From Jaapia argillacea MUCL 33604 (taxonomy: Eukaryota > Basidiomycota > Agaricomycetes > Jaapiales > Jaapiaceae), in the NCBI GenBank assembly GCA_000697665.1, contig KL197713.1, positions 1,824,082 to 1,888,081 of the forward strand: 64,000 nucleotides of DNA, in the 5' to 3' direction. The notes below the pieces were generated by a model that was not told where the DNA came from, ran no database searches, and saw nothing but the letters and a program-made list of their open reading frames with translations. Both the position numbers and the translations under genes were made by a program. Below, in pieces: positions 46,738-58,526 of the stretch. Position 1 is the stretch's first letter; the number at the start of each line of letters is the position of its first letter.

Positions 46738-48963
46738 TCAAAACTTGAACTCCTTCCCGCCCTTCTTCTCCCGATCCCGATCCATCTTCTGCTTCTTCTT
46801 CGCCATCTCCTTTGCCACCATGTCCGAGAAATCTTCCTTGCTCCCAGGCACACCAGCGCTCCCTCTTGAGTACGACTCGTATTTCCTCCGTAGTTCGTCC
46901 TCTGAGAGACCTTCGAGCTCGGACGCATCTAATGAGATGTCGACGCCGTTCGCTTTGCGCTGCAAGACACGAGGGATCATCGTCAACAACATGACGGAAC
47001 GCCAACAAATGATAGCAGTTTGCTCACCTTCGTGCCTCGCTCCTCTCCAAGGACAGGAACGTTCGATCCAGGTCCGCTAACAGCACTAATATCATACCCT
47101 CGCTCACTCCCCATCAACCCTCTCACTGAGGTCTGTTTCTCAGGAACGACCTGGTACAACGATCGTGGGCCAGAATCAACCTCTGAAGGTGCCCTCTGTG
47201 CATTCTTTCGTAATTCCAAGAAGTCGGGCGTCTCGAGACCACCTGCAACCGTGGATACGACACTGGTCATACCGGAAGGCGTCTCGAGACCCGATGGTGT
47301 TTGGAGACCTTCAGCTGGTGGCGCTTCAGTGGCCTCTTCCTCCTCTTCCTCCTCCTCGCTCTCGTCTTCCTCTTCCTCTTCTGTTAAATCAGTAATTATG
47401 TCAGATTAATCAGGGGAAGTGGCGAGAGATGTCACTTGCCTTCCTCGGGTTCAAGTTCGCCCCATAAGTTCTTGTCGACGGGGGCTCCAATCTGATGCGT
47501 CAAACATTTCAGGAGAATGAGAGACGGATGAAGGGGGAAACACGAACGTCGGTGTCGCTGAGCTTCGGCATGACGCCAAACACATCACCATAAAGCGGAC
47601 GATTGTATTCATCCAAAGGAGGTTTACCCCATCCACCAGGATGAAATCCCCACTGAGCTCTGCAAGACATAAATTATAATGAGCCTAAACATATCGACAA
47701 CAAAAGAATCGGAACTCGCCCTTCAGGAATGGGCGCATTCAAACCAGGTATTCGTAGTGTCGGATAACTTGGCGGAGGTCCGAATCGTTGCATGCTGATA
47801 AGCCATGGTGGGGGAGCGAGGGGAGGAATTGACAGGGCTTCAACGAGTTCTGGTGAAAGATCACCAGGTTTTTTGTGTTTCAGTTGTGTCTCAAACTCCT
47901 TCCCTTCGTAATACCTGACACGCATCGAACGCAAACGAAAACCGGGTAAAACATGATAGCGACGGGTTGAGAATGACAATACTCACATCTCGCCAAAGGT
48001 CGTAACAGGAGGCTTCGTCTGGAACTTGAAGAAGGCATCATGGAGCTTTTGGTAATCGATGTCGACTTTGCCCATTTTCGGTTGGACTCGTTCTCGAGTT
48101 TTGGCTTTGAGAGACATGTTGGCTTCCTTTTCCTTCACTGCGTCTCGCATGGTAGCGATACCGGTATCCGCAATGTATGAAGGCAATTGGAATGGAGGCT
48201 TCTCGATACCTCGTTTGCCTTGTAGGTAGTCTCGTTTGGCACTCCAATGTGTGGGAATAGGGACGGAATTCCGGTAACTCTTGAGATGGAGGAGTAAGCG
48301 AGGGTCGGTAGCACTGACATCCCACCATTCCACGACTTCCGGTTTCTTGACCAGTTGTTTGAGTTCCGCGACCGTTAGACGATTCATCTTTCTCGCCTTC
48401 TTCTTTGACAAAGGTTTCTTCTCCTCATCTTCTGAATCGCCCTCTGAACCCATTTCATCGTCAGAGTAGATAATTTCTCCTTTTGACGGGGCTTGGTCTC
48501 CTCCTATCTGCTGAGGTTTAAGAGGATGAGATGACCAGAGAGAAGATGAGCGACTGGGGAACGCACTTCGTTTTCGTCAGGTGGTAACTGGAAGCGAGCA
48601 AATACGTCGGAGAATGCTTCGAGGGCGGGGTCTTTTAGATCCCAGGGTTCAGATACGTACGATGCTGCACCCTGTCTCTGCCCAGAGACATCATCCATCC
48701 TCACATCGGGTGTCTCTTCTCTCGACTGGGTGCCATCAAGCTCCTGCCGCCACACACCGAACTCGGTTACATTATATCTTGACTTGACAGCAAACAGAAC
48801 ATACCTGGCCATTCTGAGTCTGATTCTTCTTCAACTTGGCCTTTGCTCGCCTGAGCTGGTTCTTGGACTTGATTTTGCCATTGACTTTGAGAGCGCTGGA
48901 AGCATCTCCGTTAATCCCATTAACACCATTGGCGTGTGAAGCAGATTGCACTTGGGTTGCCAT
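46738..48963 (-). CDS. SF3B2: Splicing factor 3b subunit 2 (SAP145/Cus1)
   Basis: SF3b subunit 2 sits in the U2 snRNP and helps anchor it at the branch site. Start ATG at 48963 (MATQVQSASHANGVNG), then a Lys-rich KSKNQLRRAKAKLKKN. The DUF382 core reads LKQLVKKPEVVEWWDVSATD, PRLLLHLKSYRNSVPIPTHW, KRDYLQGKRGIEKPPFQLPS, then FIADTGI-like YIADTGIATMRDAV. After an intron come YYEGKEFETQLKHKKPGDLS and the PSP domain with LPPLAPPPWLISMQRFGPPP and YPTLRIPGLNAPIPEGAQWG. The downstream WGKPPLDEYNRPLYGDVFG is also diagnostic. A poly-Glu stretch and a conserved tail with LEGLSEDELRRKYE and KEFKF end the protein at 46738. About eight exons; length near 600 residues, normal. It shares a 270-base promoter with RPN8. 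Confidence 0.95.
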
Positions 48964-49233
48964 TATAAGTCAGATACCGTGAGCAGACCGTGAGTGATGT
49001 AGAGGATATCGTCGTCAACGTCGTCGTCGGTGTTGTCGACAGCTGCAACGCCCACTTCAAACTGTGGGGACCAGCGCTGAGCTAAGCGAAGCCAGTCCAA
49101 ATGCGGCGGAGGGAAAACAACTCCAAACGAAACGCGCGTCGGGCACAAGTTACGCGTCCAGCATTGGCCTCGTAATCATTTCTGTCAAGTCATCTGCTTT
49201 CCCTCCCAATATTACTGTTGACCTGCTACTAAA
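48964..49233. promoter_or_regulatory. Short head-to-head promoter between SF3B2 and RPN8
   Basis: Only 270 bases separate the two divergent start codons, so the genes must share this promoter region. An inverted CCAAT box (cattgg) is visible at about 49163. No TATA element is obvious. Confidence 0.6.
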
Positions 49234-50466
49234 ATGGTTGCGAGCACATCAGAACAGGTTCGTTGTCCCCTGTCTATTTTTCGAACGGCTTTAGCTGAAG
49301 CCAATGCATAGCTAAACGCACTTTCTGGGACCACAGTTGGTATGTACCAGCTCGCCTGGTCAGTTTAACATATGTTGATAATTTCTCCAGTCGTCCACCC
49401 ACTGGTACTGCTGTCCGTTGCGGACCATCATGCTCGATCCGTCTCGAAGGGCTCGTCCAAACGTGTCATCGGCGTCCTGCTAGGTCAGGATAATGGCAAG
49501 ACAATAAACGTAGCCAACTCTTTCGGTATCCCTTTCGAAGAGGACGAGAAAGATCCCAAGACATGGTTTTTGGATCACAATTACATTGAACAGATGTGGG
49601 AGATGTTCAAGAAGGTTAACGGTCCGTGAGTTGTTTCTCCCATCTCGTCAGGTGTGGAACTTATATTTCTCTCCTCACTTTACCTGTGTCAATTAGCTCG
49701 AGAACGCATGATTGGGTGGTACCACTCGGGACCGAAGCTACGAGCGTCTGATCAGGAAATCAATGACCTTTTCAAACGCTACATCGCACGACCCGTGATG
49801 GTCATTGTAGATGTACGACCACAACACGTGGGCATCCCGACCGACGCGTATTTCGCAGTTGAGGAGATCAAAGATGTTCGTCCCTCCCTTTTCGTTCCTA
49901 GCCATGCCACCCGCTTACAGTCTATTTAGGACGGCACAGAAGTCCGTAAAACATTCCTCCACGTCCCCTCAGCAATCGAAGCCGAAGAAGCCGAAGAAAT
50001 CGGCGTAGAGCACCTCCTCCGGGATATCAAAGATTCCACAACAACAACCCTCTCAACCCGCGTCAGCGAACAACTAGCTTCCCTCCGCGGTCTCGCCTCC
50101 CGACTCTCCGACATCCAAAAATACCTCTCGGACGTCGCTTCAGGTTCCATGCCCGTAAACCATCAAATAGTCTACCATCTCCAAGACGCTTTGAACTTGT
50201 TACCCGATTTGAGCGACCCCACGATGACGCAGAGTTTCGCGACGAGCACGAATGATGAGTTGTTGGTGGTTTATTTGAGTAGTTTGTTGAGGGCTGTTAT
50301 TGCGTTGCATGCTTTGGTGGATAATAAAGCTACTATTGGGAGAGCGGAGTTGGAAGAGGGGAAAGAGGAGAAGAAGGAGAAGACGAAGGGGGACGTGAAG
50401 AAGGTGGAGAAGGATGAGAAGGAGAAGGACGGTAACAAGAAGGATAGTGACGACAAGGGCCTGTAG
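49234..50466 (+). CDS. RPN8: 26S proteasome regulatory subunit Rpn8 (PSMD7)
   Basis: Rpn8 pairs with the deubiquitinase Rpn11 in the proteasome lid. The start ATG at 49234 gives MVASTSEQ, a 28-base exon at 49312-49339 gives LNALSGTTV, and the next exon starts [17 protein letters not shown]. The MPN domain continues [80 protein letters not shown]. As usual for Rpn8 the catalytic JAMM motif is absent. The C-terminal helices read [20 protein letters not shown] and [14 protein letters not shown], and the tail is Lys/Glu-rich ([18 protein letters not shown]). About 340 residues, complete. Confidence 0.95.
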
Positions 50467-50524
50467 ATTGTGTCCATGGTTTATCCTTGTTCTTCATATC
50501 CTCTGACTAGCCCACGGACTCCGA

Positions 50525-52080
50525 GTCCTTGGCAGACAAACCCGCATGGCCTCCTATGGGCCACTTATTTACTACGCGCGTCCTTCCGAGTCTGTGCCCA
50601 GACTACGCAATACCCAAAGCCTACCGCCTCATGCATCCAACTCATCGAATGCCTCCGCAAAATTCTCGAAAGAATTGTTGCGAAACGTCTGTCGTGCCAC
50701 TGACTAGAGCTTTCCATCATGTTGAAGCGGCACGCAATCACGAACTCGCGACGAGACCAAAACCTTACTCACTTTTGATATATCTGGCTTTTTCGACAAC
50801 GGGATCACAACCAGACTTTGAACGGCGTCTCTTAGACGAAAGTTGGTGGAGCAATCCTTTCGTATCAGGCTATCACGAGAGATGAAGAGGAAGCGACTTC
50901 CGTACCTCTCGTTCAATGGACATCGTCTTTCTTGTCCAACCGAGAAGCGGCAGTCTGTTTGCATGGGAAACAAGGTACAATCTGGAGGGATGATTTGCAC
51001 CAAAAATTCCGCCATCGCTTCCCCAAGATAGACCCCGCCCACGAAGGTGACGTTCGTTCCAGGTGACCGAGATCAACTCGACTATGCGGCCTTCATGAAA
51101 AGACGTAAGTGGAAGGAGAACCGCCCGTGCTAGCACTATGGCTAGACTTGTTACGGCGTCTCTCATACACAGCATCCAAAGGCGAGCAGTGTTCTGTCAC
51201 CATGGTGCAAAACGGCAGCATCGGAGATTCATGACACCGCCGATTATTCAAGAACACAATGAACATGTCCGCACTTTTCAATTCAAACCTGACACTCTGA
51301 ATCAGACGGGTCGCCCATAGACGACGAAGGGCTTCGAACAGTCGGGATGGGACTGATAGGATAGCATATACCGAGAGGTGATTATCCGACGAAACGCATA
51401 TTAAAGGGGACGAGAGCTGAAGTTTTCGATGCCGAGATGGAGGGCCTACATAGCATCAGCAGCTCGAGACGCGGTAACGTATATCCACTCACACCCTTTC
51501 ATCAATCATGTCCCTATACATGCCGATAACTACACTTCATTGATCTCTGACGTTGAACCTACGACCAGGGCCAGGCAATACCAAGCCTCCAGCTTTTTGA
51601 ACACAGTCATGAACCCCCTCGACCAAAATGCCAAATGCACCATTGAGCTCGGATGGCCCCTCGGCCTCAAGCCTCAACAATACCAAACGAATCAGGGATT
51701 GGACGGCAGACCCACAAGCTCCCACAAGGTTCGCGGGAGCAAAATCTCTCGCGAACCAACTCCCACCTGCTTGGAAACCGCGGGATCATTTCTTTTCCAT
51801 GAAACGAGACGTCCTCGCCCGACCAGCCCAATGCCGAACAGGCCACGGTTTCTTCGGTGAGTACCGCCGTTTTGTGCCTAACGCCAGTTTGATGAGTCTG
51901 AGTTAGCTCCGGGAAACGTTCCCTGCCGATCGGACATTTTGGCCAGTTCGCGTTCCAAAAACTAAGCTTACGAGAACTTTCGACCGGGGGTCGTTTCTAC
52001 CAATTGGACAACCGGACTCGCCATCGACACTGGGGATTCAGACTATATCCCGTGCCACGTTCTTTTCAGCGCTTCATTCA
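50525..52080 (+). mobile_element. Decayed non-LTR retrotransposon (LINE) with RT and RNase H traces
   Basis: Reverse-transcriptase blocks survive in shifted frames: IQLIECLRKILERIVAKRLS at about 50638-50697 and VPLVQWTSSFLSNREAAVCL at about 50908-50967. An RNase H segment follows (AEVFDAEMEGLHSISSS near 51416-51466, then HADNYTSLISDVEPT), and the C-terminal region has RDWTADPQAPTRFAGAKSLA and CRTGHGFFGEYRRF near 51690-51870. This block order fits Tad1-like fungal LINEs. Multiple frameshifts and stops separate the blocks, so the element is dead. Ends and target-site duplications could not be seen. It lies between RPN8 and the right arm of the inverted duplication. Confidence 0.7.
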
Positions 52081-54296
52081 GCCATTTCTAGGTGTTATTC
52101 TATTCTGCCATATCCTAACTGTAAGTGGAGGCGCACTCGTCATCTGATCTGGAGACAAATGTTGACCTGAGACCTTCTCTCTCAGTTGACAACAGCCAGG
52201 GAATAAATCCAGATGAAGCAGGAAATCGGTACCCTCGAAAGAATTTCGTAGAGAACCCTCCGACCAACGCGTCATCGGATGTCGATAGTTCGTTTCCCTC
52301 ACTGGTACCGGTGAGGCTCTTCGAGTTGAACGACCTCGCGACTACCATTAGCCCAACGGCCGCGACATAATATCTCCCATGGTGATATTCCAGAAGTGTA
52401 CCATGATATTGATTTGTCGACGTAAGGATTGTGTTGGCCAATAGCTCTATCAACTATCCCATCGTGTCTTCACCTTCGCCGTCCACTTTCTTCCAAGAAA
52501 CAATCATTCGTCCGAAGGTCGTGGCTATAGCCAAAGGGGGCCAGGCCCCAAGGCCGGGATAGCCGATATGAATCGTCCGCGTCAGTCTTTCAATGCTCAG
52601 AGGTCCTGAGTATTCAACTTATTCTCAACCGCAGATCTCTGGCCTCGTGGGGGATGCGAACTCCGAGTAGGGAAATTGGCTCTCCAATAGCCCTGAGGGG
52701 GCCTAACACCAGCCTCGTTGCCTCCAGAAACTTGGTTGTCGCTCTTCGGGTTTCGGTAAGTTTCATGTCCGTCATTCCTTCGAGATTGGCTGGGCTCCGT
52801 TTGTTACGAAATCTTTCCCTTGACGCTCTTTCACCGGCCTCTCGTTATCTGAGGCTCTTCGTTTCTTTCATTGTCTCAACTGACCAGAGGCGTAGCACTT
52901 CCGAAGTTGCCCCGATTTGTAGCTCCACAGTTTTGATCATGAGTATTCGCTGATGTTCTCCCGGGCACACAATCCATACGGCATTCTAACGTAAGGTGAG
53001 CACATTCACTTACTCTTAGCCATTCCCGTCGTCATCCGCATTCGCTAACGTTGGGAGCTAGTTCATCAGTTTCTCTGCGGGTGCAACGCTATCACTGCCG
53101 TACCCTTGACACACGACAGCACGCACCATCCCTACACTTCTGGCTCAAGTACATCTTTTGGCCACCGGGTGTGTCTGTACTTCGGGTATCTGGTCACGTC
53201 TGTCCTTCTGTGCCCTATCGAATGACTGATCTCACGACTTGACTTTTGCGAAAAGGCCTCCTGGCACCGTTGCAAATATTCTGTTGCAGCAACAAAGTCG
53301 CCTACATTACCTCACCACATCTCCTACCAACTTCTCCAAACACACGTATCAAGCTTTCCTCTGATATTCATGTGGTCCGGAGTCAATTGGGCCTGTTCGC
53401 CCACTCTCTTTGACCAGTGCACGGAGATTCATATTCGGAACCATCGGGTGGCGAAATCCAATCGCGAAACTCCCTCTTTCTTATCCATTTCATCTGATAC
53501 ACACAGCGGGGTCGTTATTGATGGCTCTCGTTAAGGTCAATCTCCATAGGGCAATTGTCTCCTTCTTCAAGTTCTTGCCACCTTTCACGAGTCGCCGCTG
53601 GCTTTCCGGTGATCATCTGGCACTTTAAGCTTTGACACAGCACCGGTAGTCAAAAACAACCTGATTTCCCCGACAAGTTTATTCTTCTGGCAGCCTGGGT
53701 CGGGTAGAGCTTTTCTTGCCCCAGCGGATTCATCTCCAGGATGTAGACTCGACGTCGTTGTCCTTGCTCTAATATGCCGCTCAACCATTGGTTTTCTGTT
53801 TAGTACGTATGCCATAGATTGTTGCTCGCCTCTTATCCAATCAGACGACAACCGGACTGTTCACACATCTCAAGGTCACCCTTAATAACCTGGCCCGCTC
53901 CTGATAAATTCTCCGTGGAATGGCTGCGAGATGGCTCCCTAGATCGCAGTTATATCAAGCTCCCGCCTTACGGAAAATGATTCTGATTCGTTCTGTCGCC
54001 CATCCCCTTACGTGATTTATGGTCGCACCAGCATTGCAGTGTCGCGTTTGCGAACATGACCTGCATACCGCTCCCGTGATACTCCCTATTTCCACCATTT
54101 GACACATGCGCTTGGGTGTGAAGGTCTGTCCGTAATCGTGCTGGCTGTGATCTTCCCCCGATTGTACATTCCGGTTAACCCATGCCTTCGCCGTCTTAGC
54201 TGGTTTCTTTTCGACAGCTGGGGTCCTCCATCCTACAGTATAATTTGACAATGTTCACAGTGTTCAGCCTCATTGTCTTGTCCATCTTTCAATCCA
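52081..54296. other. Upstream part of the right duplication arm, no confident gene
   Basis: From 52740 this matches the left arm (9860 down to 8402). A short frame at 53450-53500 encoding NPIAKLPLSYPFH is conserved with the left arm (GPIAKLPLSYPFH), which suggests an older coding or constrained segment. No complete gene can be built. 52081-52740 is unassigned. Confidence 0.4.
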
Positions 54297-56085
54297 ATGG
54301 CCCCCATTGATGAAGCTCAAGGAACTCTCCTCGTTGGATTTTTTTTCGTCTCTATGTACGTTATTCTCTCCAGACCAGGGGGTTTTCGTCTAATTCATGT
54401 TTTCGTCGGATAGATTGTATGGTATCACCATAGCGCAAGTGTACAGCTACTACCTGATCTACCGCGAGGATCACCAGTTTCTCAAGCTCATGGTAGGCTG
54501 AAGCCTTTGCTCAGTCCCGTTCACTTCTGGTTGAAACATCATTTGCATAGGTCGGACTCGTATTCCTTCTGGATTCAGCACACACAGCCCTCTGCATCCA
54601 CTCTATATATTCATATCTCGTCACTCATTTCGGGGACTTTGGGTATCTTGTAACCATCCCCATGTAAGTGTGCCCTCTATATCCATGGCTCGCGAAGATG
54701 TTCACCGGCCCTCCGAGAATAGATCCTGCGTGGTAAGCCTTATATAAATTCGTTGGAGTCCATTTCAAGCGATAATCATTTTCGCAATAGCTTGCCTATT
54801 TGATGACGGTGTGCCTAACATATCTTGTCGATAAATCTATTCTCATCCCGCGGCTATCCTTCAAGGTCTTGATAGCAGCTTTGGTGCACGGGTAATACTC
54901 CAATAAATTCACTTTCCTGGCCTCTCTCACAGTTCAACCAGCCACTACGTTAGACGAGTTTGTATCTGTAAGCTCCCCTTTCAACCTGATGTCTTGACCT
55001 GCTCAGGCTTCCCTACTTTAGTGAGTGACCGGAACATTGCACTGACGGCCATCATGGTGAATATCCCCGATTTCAAACAGTAATAAATTGACGTTTTTGT
55101 GCCAGGTCATCGTCGGCTTTCTGAGATACGGTGAGTCTCTGGTCGACCGGGTACAATTTCTTGTAATTAATGATCTGGCTTCCCCGCAGGCACTGCTGCC
55201 GGTTGGTCGTTTATCACACCCCAATTTTCCTTCCCTCTTACTAAACTAAGGTTTTGTAGCTAACGCAGTTCTAATGTCGGTCGTTTTGCCACCCTCTCCA
55301 TATCAATTCTCTCGCTCAAAAGAAGATCGACCAGGTTTCGCGCCGGCCGATTTGCAGACGTGAAATATGCTAATGGCAAGATTGATGTTCGACTGCTTAT
55401 ACTCCCAACACCACACCTGCTGACCTCTGGCACAGCAAACGATTTTTCTCGGAATTTCGTCATCCGTGATCCTGGACTCCCTCTGTTCAGGCGCCTTGAT
55501 CTTCTATCTTTGGAGGGCGAAGAGTGGTCTACCACCGTAAGAATTTCCTCTCCTATGTATCCATCAGGCCATGGCTGAGAACAGGTGGAGATCCAGGACT
55601 TGCGATGTGATACGCCGTTTGATGGTTGGTACGGTTCAAACCAGCGCCCTTACTTCGTGAGCTCCCCCCCTCCTGAGCGTTCCTCCCCGGGAGCTCAAAC
55701 GATGAGCTTATAGCATCACTTCAATCCTCATTTTAACCACGGTATAGTCGTCTTATGAGTTTGGCTAGGATTTCGGGTGCTAGACTGATGCGTTGTCCTC
55801 AGTATCTGACTCTTCCAGGAAACCTCTTGTTTTTCGTCTTGATCAACATACAAGGAAAACGTGTGGTCACAATTTTGTAGATTTTGTGGGACGACGCTGA
55901 CTCTGACCGTCCTAGTATATGCCAATTCTTTCCTTGCGAGGTCAGTCTTCTTTCCGTCAAATGGTGGAGTTATCCTAGAGCTTGAATGAGAGCTTTTAGC
56001 TTGAACGCTCGCAGAGACATGTCCGAACATCTCCATGGTGGATTCGCGGTTGAGATGTCGCAAATCAAATTTGCCAACCACGAAC
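52740..56085 (+). repeat. Right arm of the inverted segmental duplication
   Basis: Collinear with the minus strand of 6590-9860, including the DUF6534-type gene and its upstream DNA. See the left-arm entry for anchor points. Confidence 0.8.
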
Positions 56086-56099
56086 TGGGTCGACGATAG
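54297..56099 (+). CDS. DUF6534-type multi-pass membrane protein, copy 2
   Basis: Start ATG at 54297 (MAPIDEAQGTLLVGFFFVSM). Spliced exons give LYGITIAQVYSYYLIYREDH, VGLVFLLDSAHTALCIHSIY, SYLVTHFGDFGYLVTIP, LAYLMT joined to VLIAALVHG, RNIALTAIM, VIVGFLRY, the hallmark LDSLCSGALIFYLWRAKSGL, then RTCDVIRRLMVGTVQTSALT, SILILTT, GNLLFFVLINIQGK joined to VYANSFLAR and finally LNARRDMSEHLHGGFAVEMS, stopping at 56099. The acceptor lost in copy 1 is intact here (aacag before GTGGAG). Around a dozen short exons are needed; one or two central ones remain uncertain. It is the better-preserved member of the inverted pair. Function unknown. Confidence 0.7.
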
Positions 56100-56300
56100 T
56101 TGGGACCAACAAAGTCGAAATGTCGCAAAGTGAGAAGGATACTCGGCGAGTAGGAGTATTTTTATTTAACGACATTAGCGTGGACATATATATACATTTC
56201 CTTCATGAACTTCGCTCCGCTGAATCTGGGCACGAAAGACCTTGATCGAAAATAGCATAAGCAGGCGGGATATAGTGTACAAGAAACCGAGGAAGCCAGA

Positions 56301-58044
56301 CTACAACTCCAAATGCGCCTGAAACGTCGAAGCAACTCTCACAGTCCCAGGATCCTGCCACCTCATAACCGGCACCCAAAACACCCCACCCTCAATCGCA
56401 TAAACCCCATGTTTCCTCTCCCACTCCCTCCTCTCCCTCCCTTTCCTCATAGGATCTACCACCACCTCCCTCACGTGCAACGTCGGAGGATAAGTGAAAG
56501 AATGGACGGAAAGTGAGCCTTCGTATGAAGGGTGTAAGAGGACTGAGGCTGGGCCTCGGGTTGAGGTTGCTTCGAGGTCCAGTGTCAAGCCTGGTGGGAG
56601 GGATGGGATGGTTAGGGAGAGGGAACCGTTTAGGGATGAAGAGGTTATGCTGTATGCGCCCTTGTGGATTGTTGATGGGGAGAAGAGGTTGATATTGGAT
56701 TCGACGAATCTGAGGGATGGGAAATACGGTAAGTTGGGGGGTGTGGAGAGGGTGATGGAGTAGTTTACCCGTTGGTGGATTTCAGGAAGAGGGTGTTGGT
56801 GATTAGTGGGTTTCGGTTGTAGAGACTGATGTTTGTGGATATACTACCATCAACCGCGGATAGCTTTAGTGCGTTTCCAATACGGAATGTACCCTCGATC
56901 GTTCCTGATGATGTTTCCATCTCAGCTTCGAAAGCAGAAATCGACTAAATATGTACAACGTTCAATGTCAACTACGACAGTGATACGAAAAATGAATGAA
57001 CTCACGTCAACTTGAATTGATGATTCAGTGGTGACCAAGCTTGCTGAGCGGAAATGTACGACATCGGATAAATCCCCAATGTGATGGGAGAATGAGGGGA
57101 GGTTGGTGGTTAGCTTGGGGATAGTCAAGGGGGGGGCCCATGACATGGGGAATCGAACTTGGATGTCAAAGACGACATGTAAGACATCCGCGGAGATGGT
57201 GATGCGTGAGTCTTGGTCTGGGGTCTACGCTCGAGGAATATCTTTGGTTCGATCATGGTCACTCTACAGGTTAGATGGAGAACGTACGAAAATCCCAAGT
57301 CCGATCCTGCTTTTATCACGCTTCAGCAAGCATATATTGGCTTGCTTGAAGACTTCATCTGAGTAATAACTGGCTGATACAGAGGCTTCTACATCCATAC
57401 CATCTCCGGGCACAAACTCGATCGAACCCCTAGAGAAAGCGCCACGAGAGAAGAAAAACAGCTCTTCGGCGTCTACGGGTAATTTGAAGGATGTATTGGC
57501 TGAGAAGAGAGTGGGGGAATCGAGTGGTGAACTTGAGGATGGGGGTTCGAAGGAAGATCGGTCCCAGTGTGGTCCGAGGATACAATGTCCAATTTCTCCG
57601 TCGCTCTCTTCCGGCCACTCCACAGGGAAACCAGGTCGTCGGGAAGGCGGGTCAGACTAGGCCGCGGTCAACAATCAAAGAGAACAACGAATAACTTTGG
57701 AGACTAACTTCTTTGACAGGCCATGGCCAGCGGTACGTTGGATGACCGCGGTTGATACGCAGAGCCAAGAACATGCCATCCAAAAAGATGAAGGCCCATA
57801 TACAAAAGGCTACTCCGAACGCCTTCCAGAACCTCTTCGCTGTCGATTCACGGGGAGCATAGTGCTCCTCAGGATAGACGGGCTCGGTGGCTTGATAACT
57901 TGAAGTGTATGGGGGTGGGGGTGGTCGTGGATCTGATTCGGGTCCTATTGCATCGAGTGAAGGATTGGTGTTCGCTGCGTCAGTAGCCTTCGTGGTGGCC
58001 CCGTCTGCCAGTGGGAATTGGGATTCTTCGTCTAAGATGATCAT
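56301..58044 (-). CDS. Single-pass membrane protein with a beta-rich extracellular-type domain (DUF7330-like)
   Basis: Start ATG at 58044 (MIILDEESQFPLADG). An N-terminal Pro/Tyr-rich cytoplasmic part with RPPPPPYTSSYQ precedes one membrane segment (FWKAFGVAFCIWAFIFLDGM, about residues 74-93). After an intron come GEIGHCILGPHWDRSSFEPP, SVSASYYSDEVFKQANICLL, DSRITISADVLHVVFDIQVR, LPSFSHHIGDLSDVVHFRSA, SISTNISLYNRNPLITNTLF and, in the last exon, LDLEATSTRGPASVLLHPSY and FWVPVMRWQDPGTVRVASTF. This matches the layout of a fungal membrane-tethered beta-domain family. The DUF7330 assignment is from memory of the pattern and is tentative. The gene is divergent from fibrillarin with a 480-base spacer. 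Confidence 0.65.
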
Positions 58045-58526
58045 TGCATTCCTAGGTATCAAGTCTTGGCCTCGTGTAACCCGACGATAACAAACCTGCG
58101 GGGATGGAGGTGGTGGAAATTAAAGCGTGTCGAAAGAGGTGGGTTCAGACGCTCAGGCATGCTGTGATCCGTAAGCGATAGTTGAACTCTACGGCGGCTG
58201 CGAGCTGCGGAATCATTGACGCTCGCTCTGTTGACTCTTTTGAGTCGTAGGCCATACGCTGCTGGCCTGAACGACGGAGGTTTATGTTGTAATGTTCTAT
58301 AGGTAATTCGAAAGACTTCAAATCTTTCTGGAGGGATATACCATCACTTTCATTGCATCTTTACTGCAATTCGGGTTTGGGTCTGCCAGTGGATGATGTG
58401 AGGTCCCAGGAGTTCGGTCCATAACGGACCTTTGGTTTCCACGCCTCGCCCAAATTTCCTCTTCCAAAAATTTCTGCTACTCAACTTCTGCACAACAAAG
58501 AACGCATCCTTCGCCAGACAATATCC
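58045..58526. promoter_or_regulatory. Divergent promoter region between the membrane-protein gene and NOP1
   Basis: 482 bases between opposed start codons. No gene is visible. A 5' UTR intron for either side cannot be excluded. Confidence 0.4.

Noticed and set aside
58045-58062. Six-residue N-terminal extension of the membrane protein at 56.3-58.0 kb
   Set aside because: It begins with TTG; the first ATG is at 58044.
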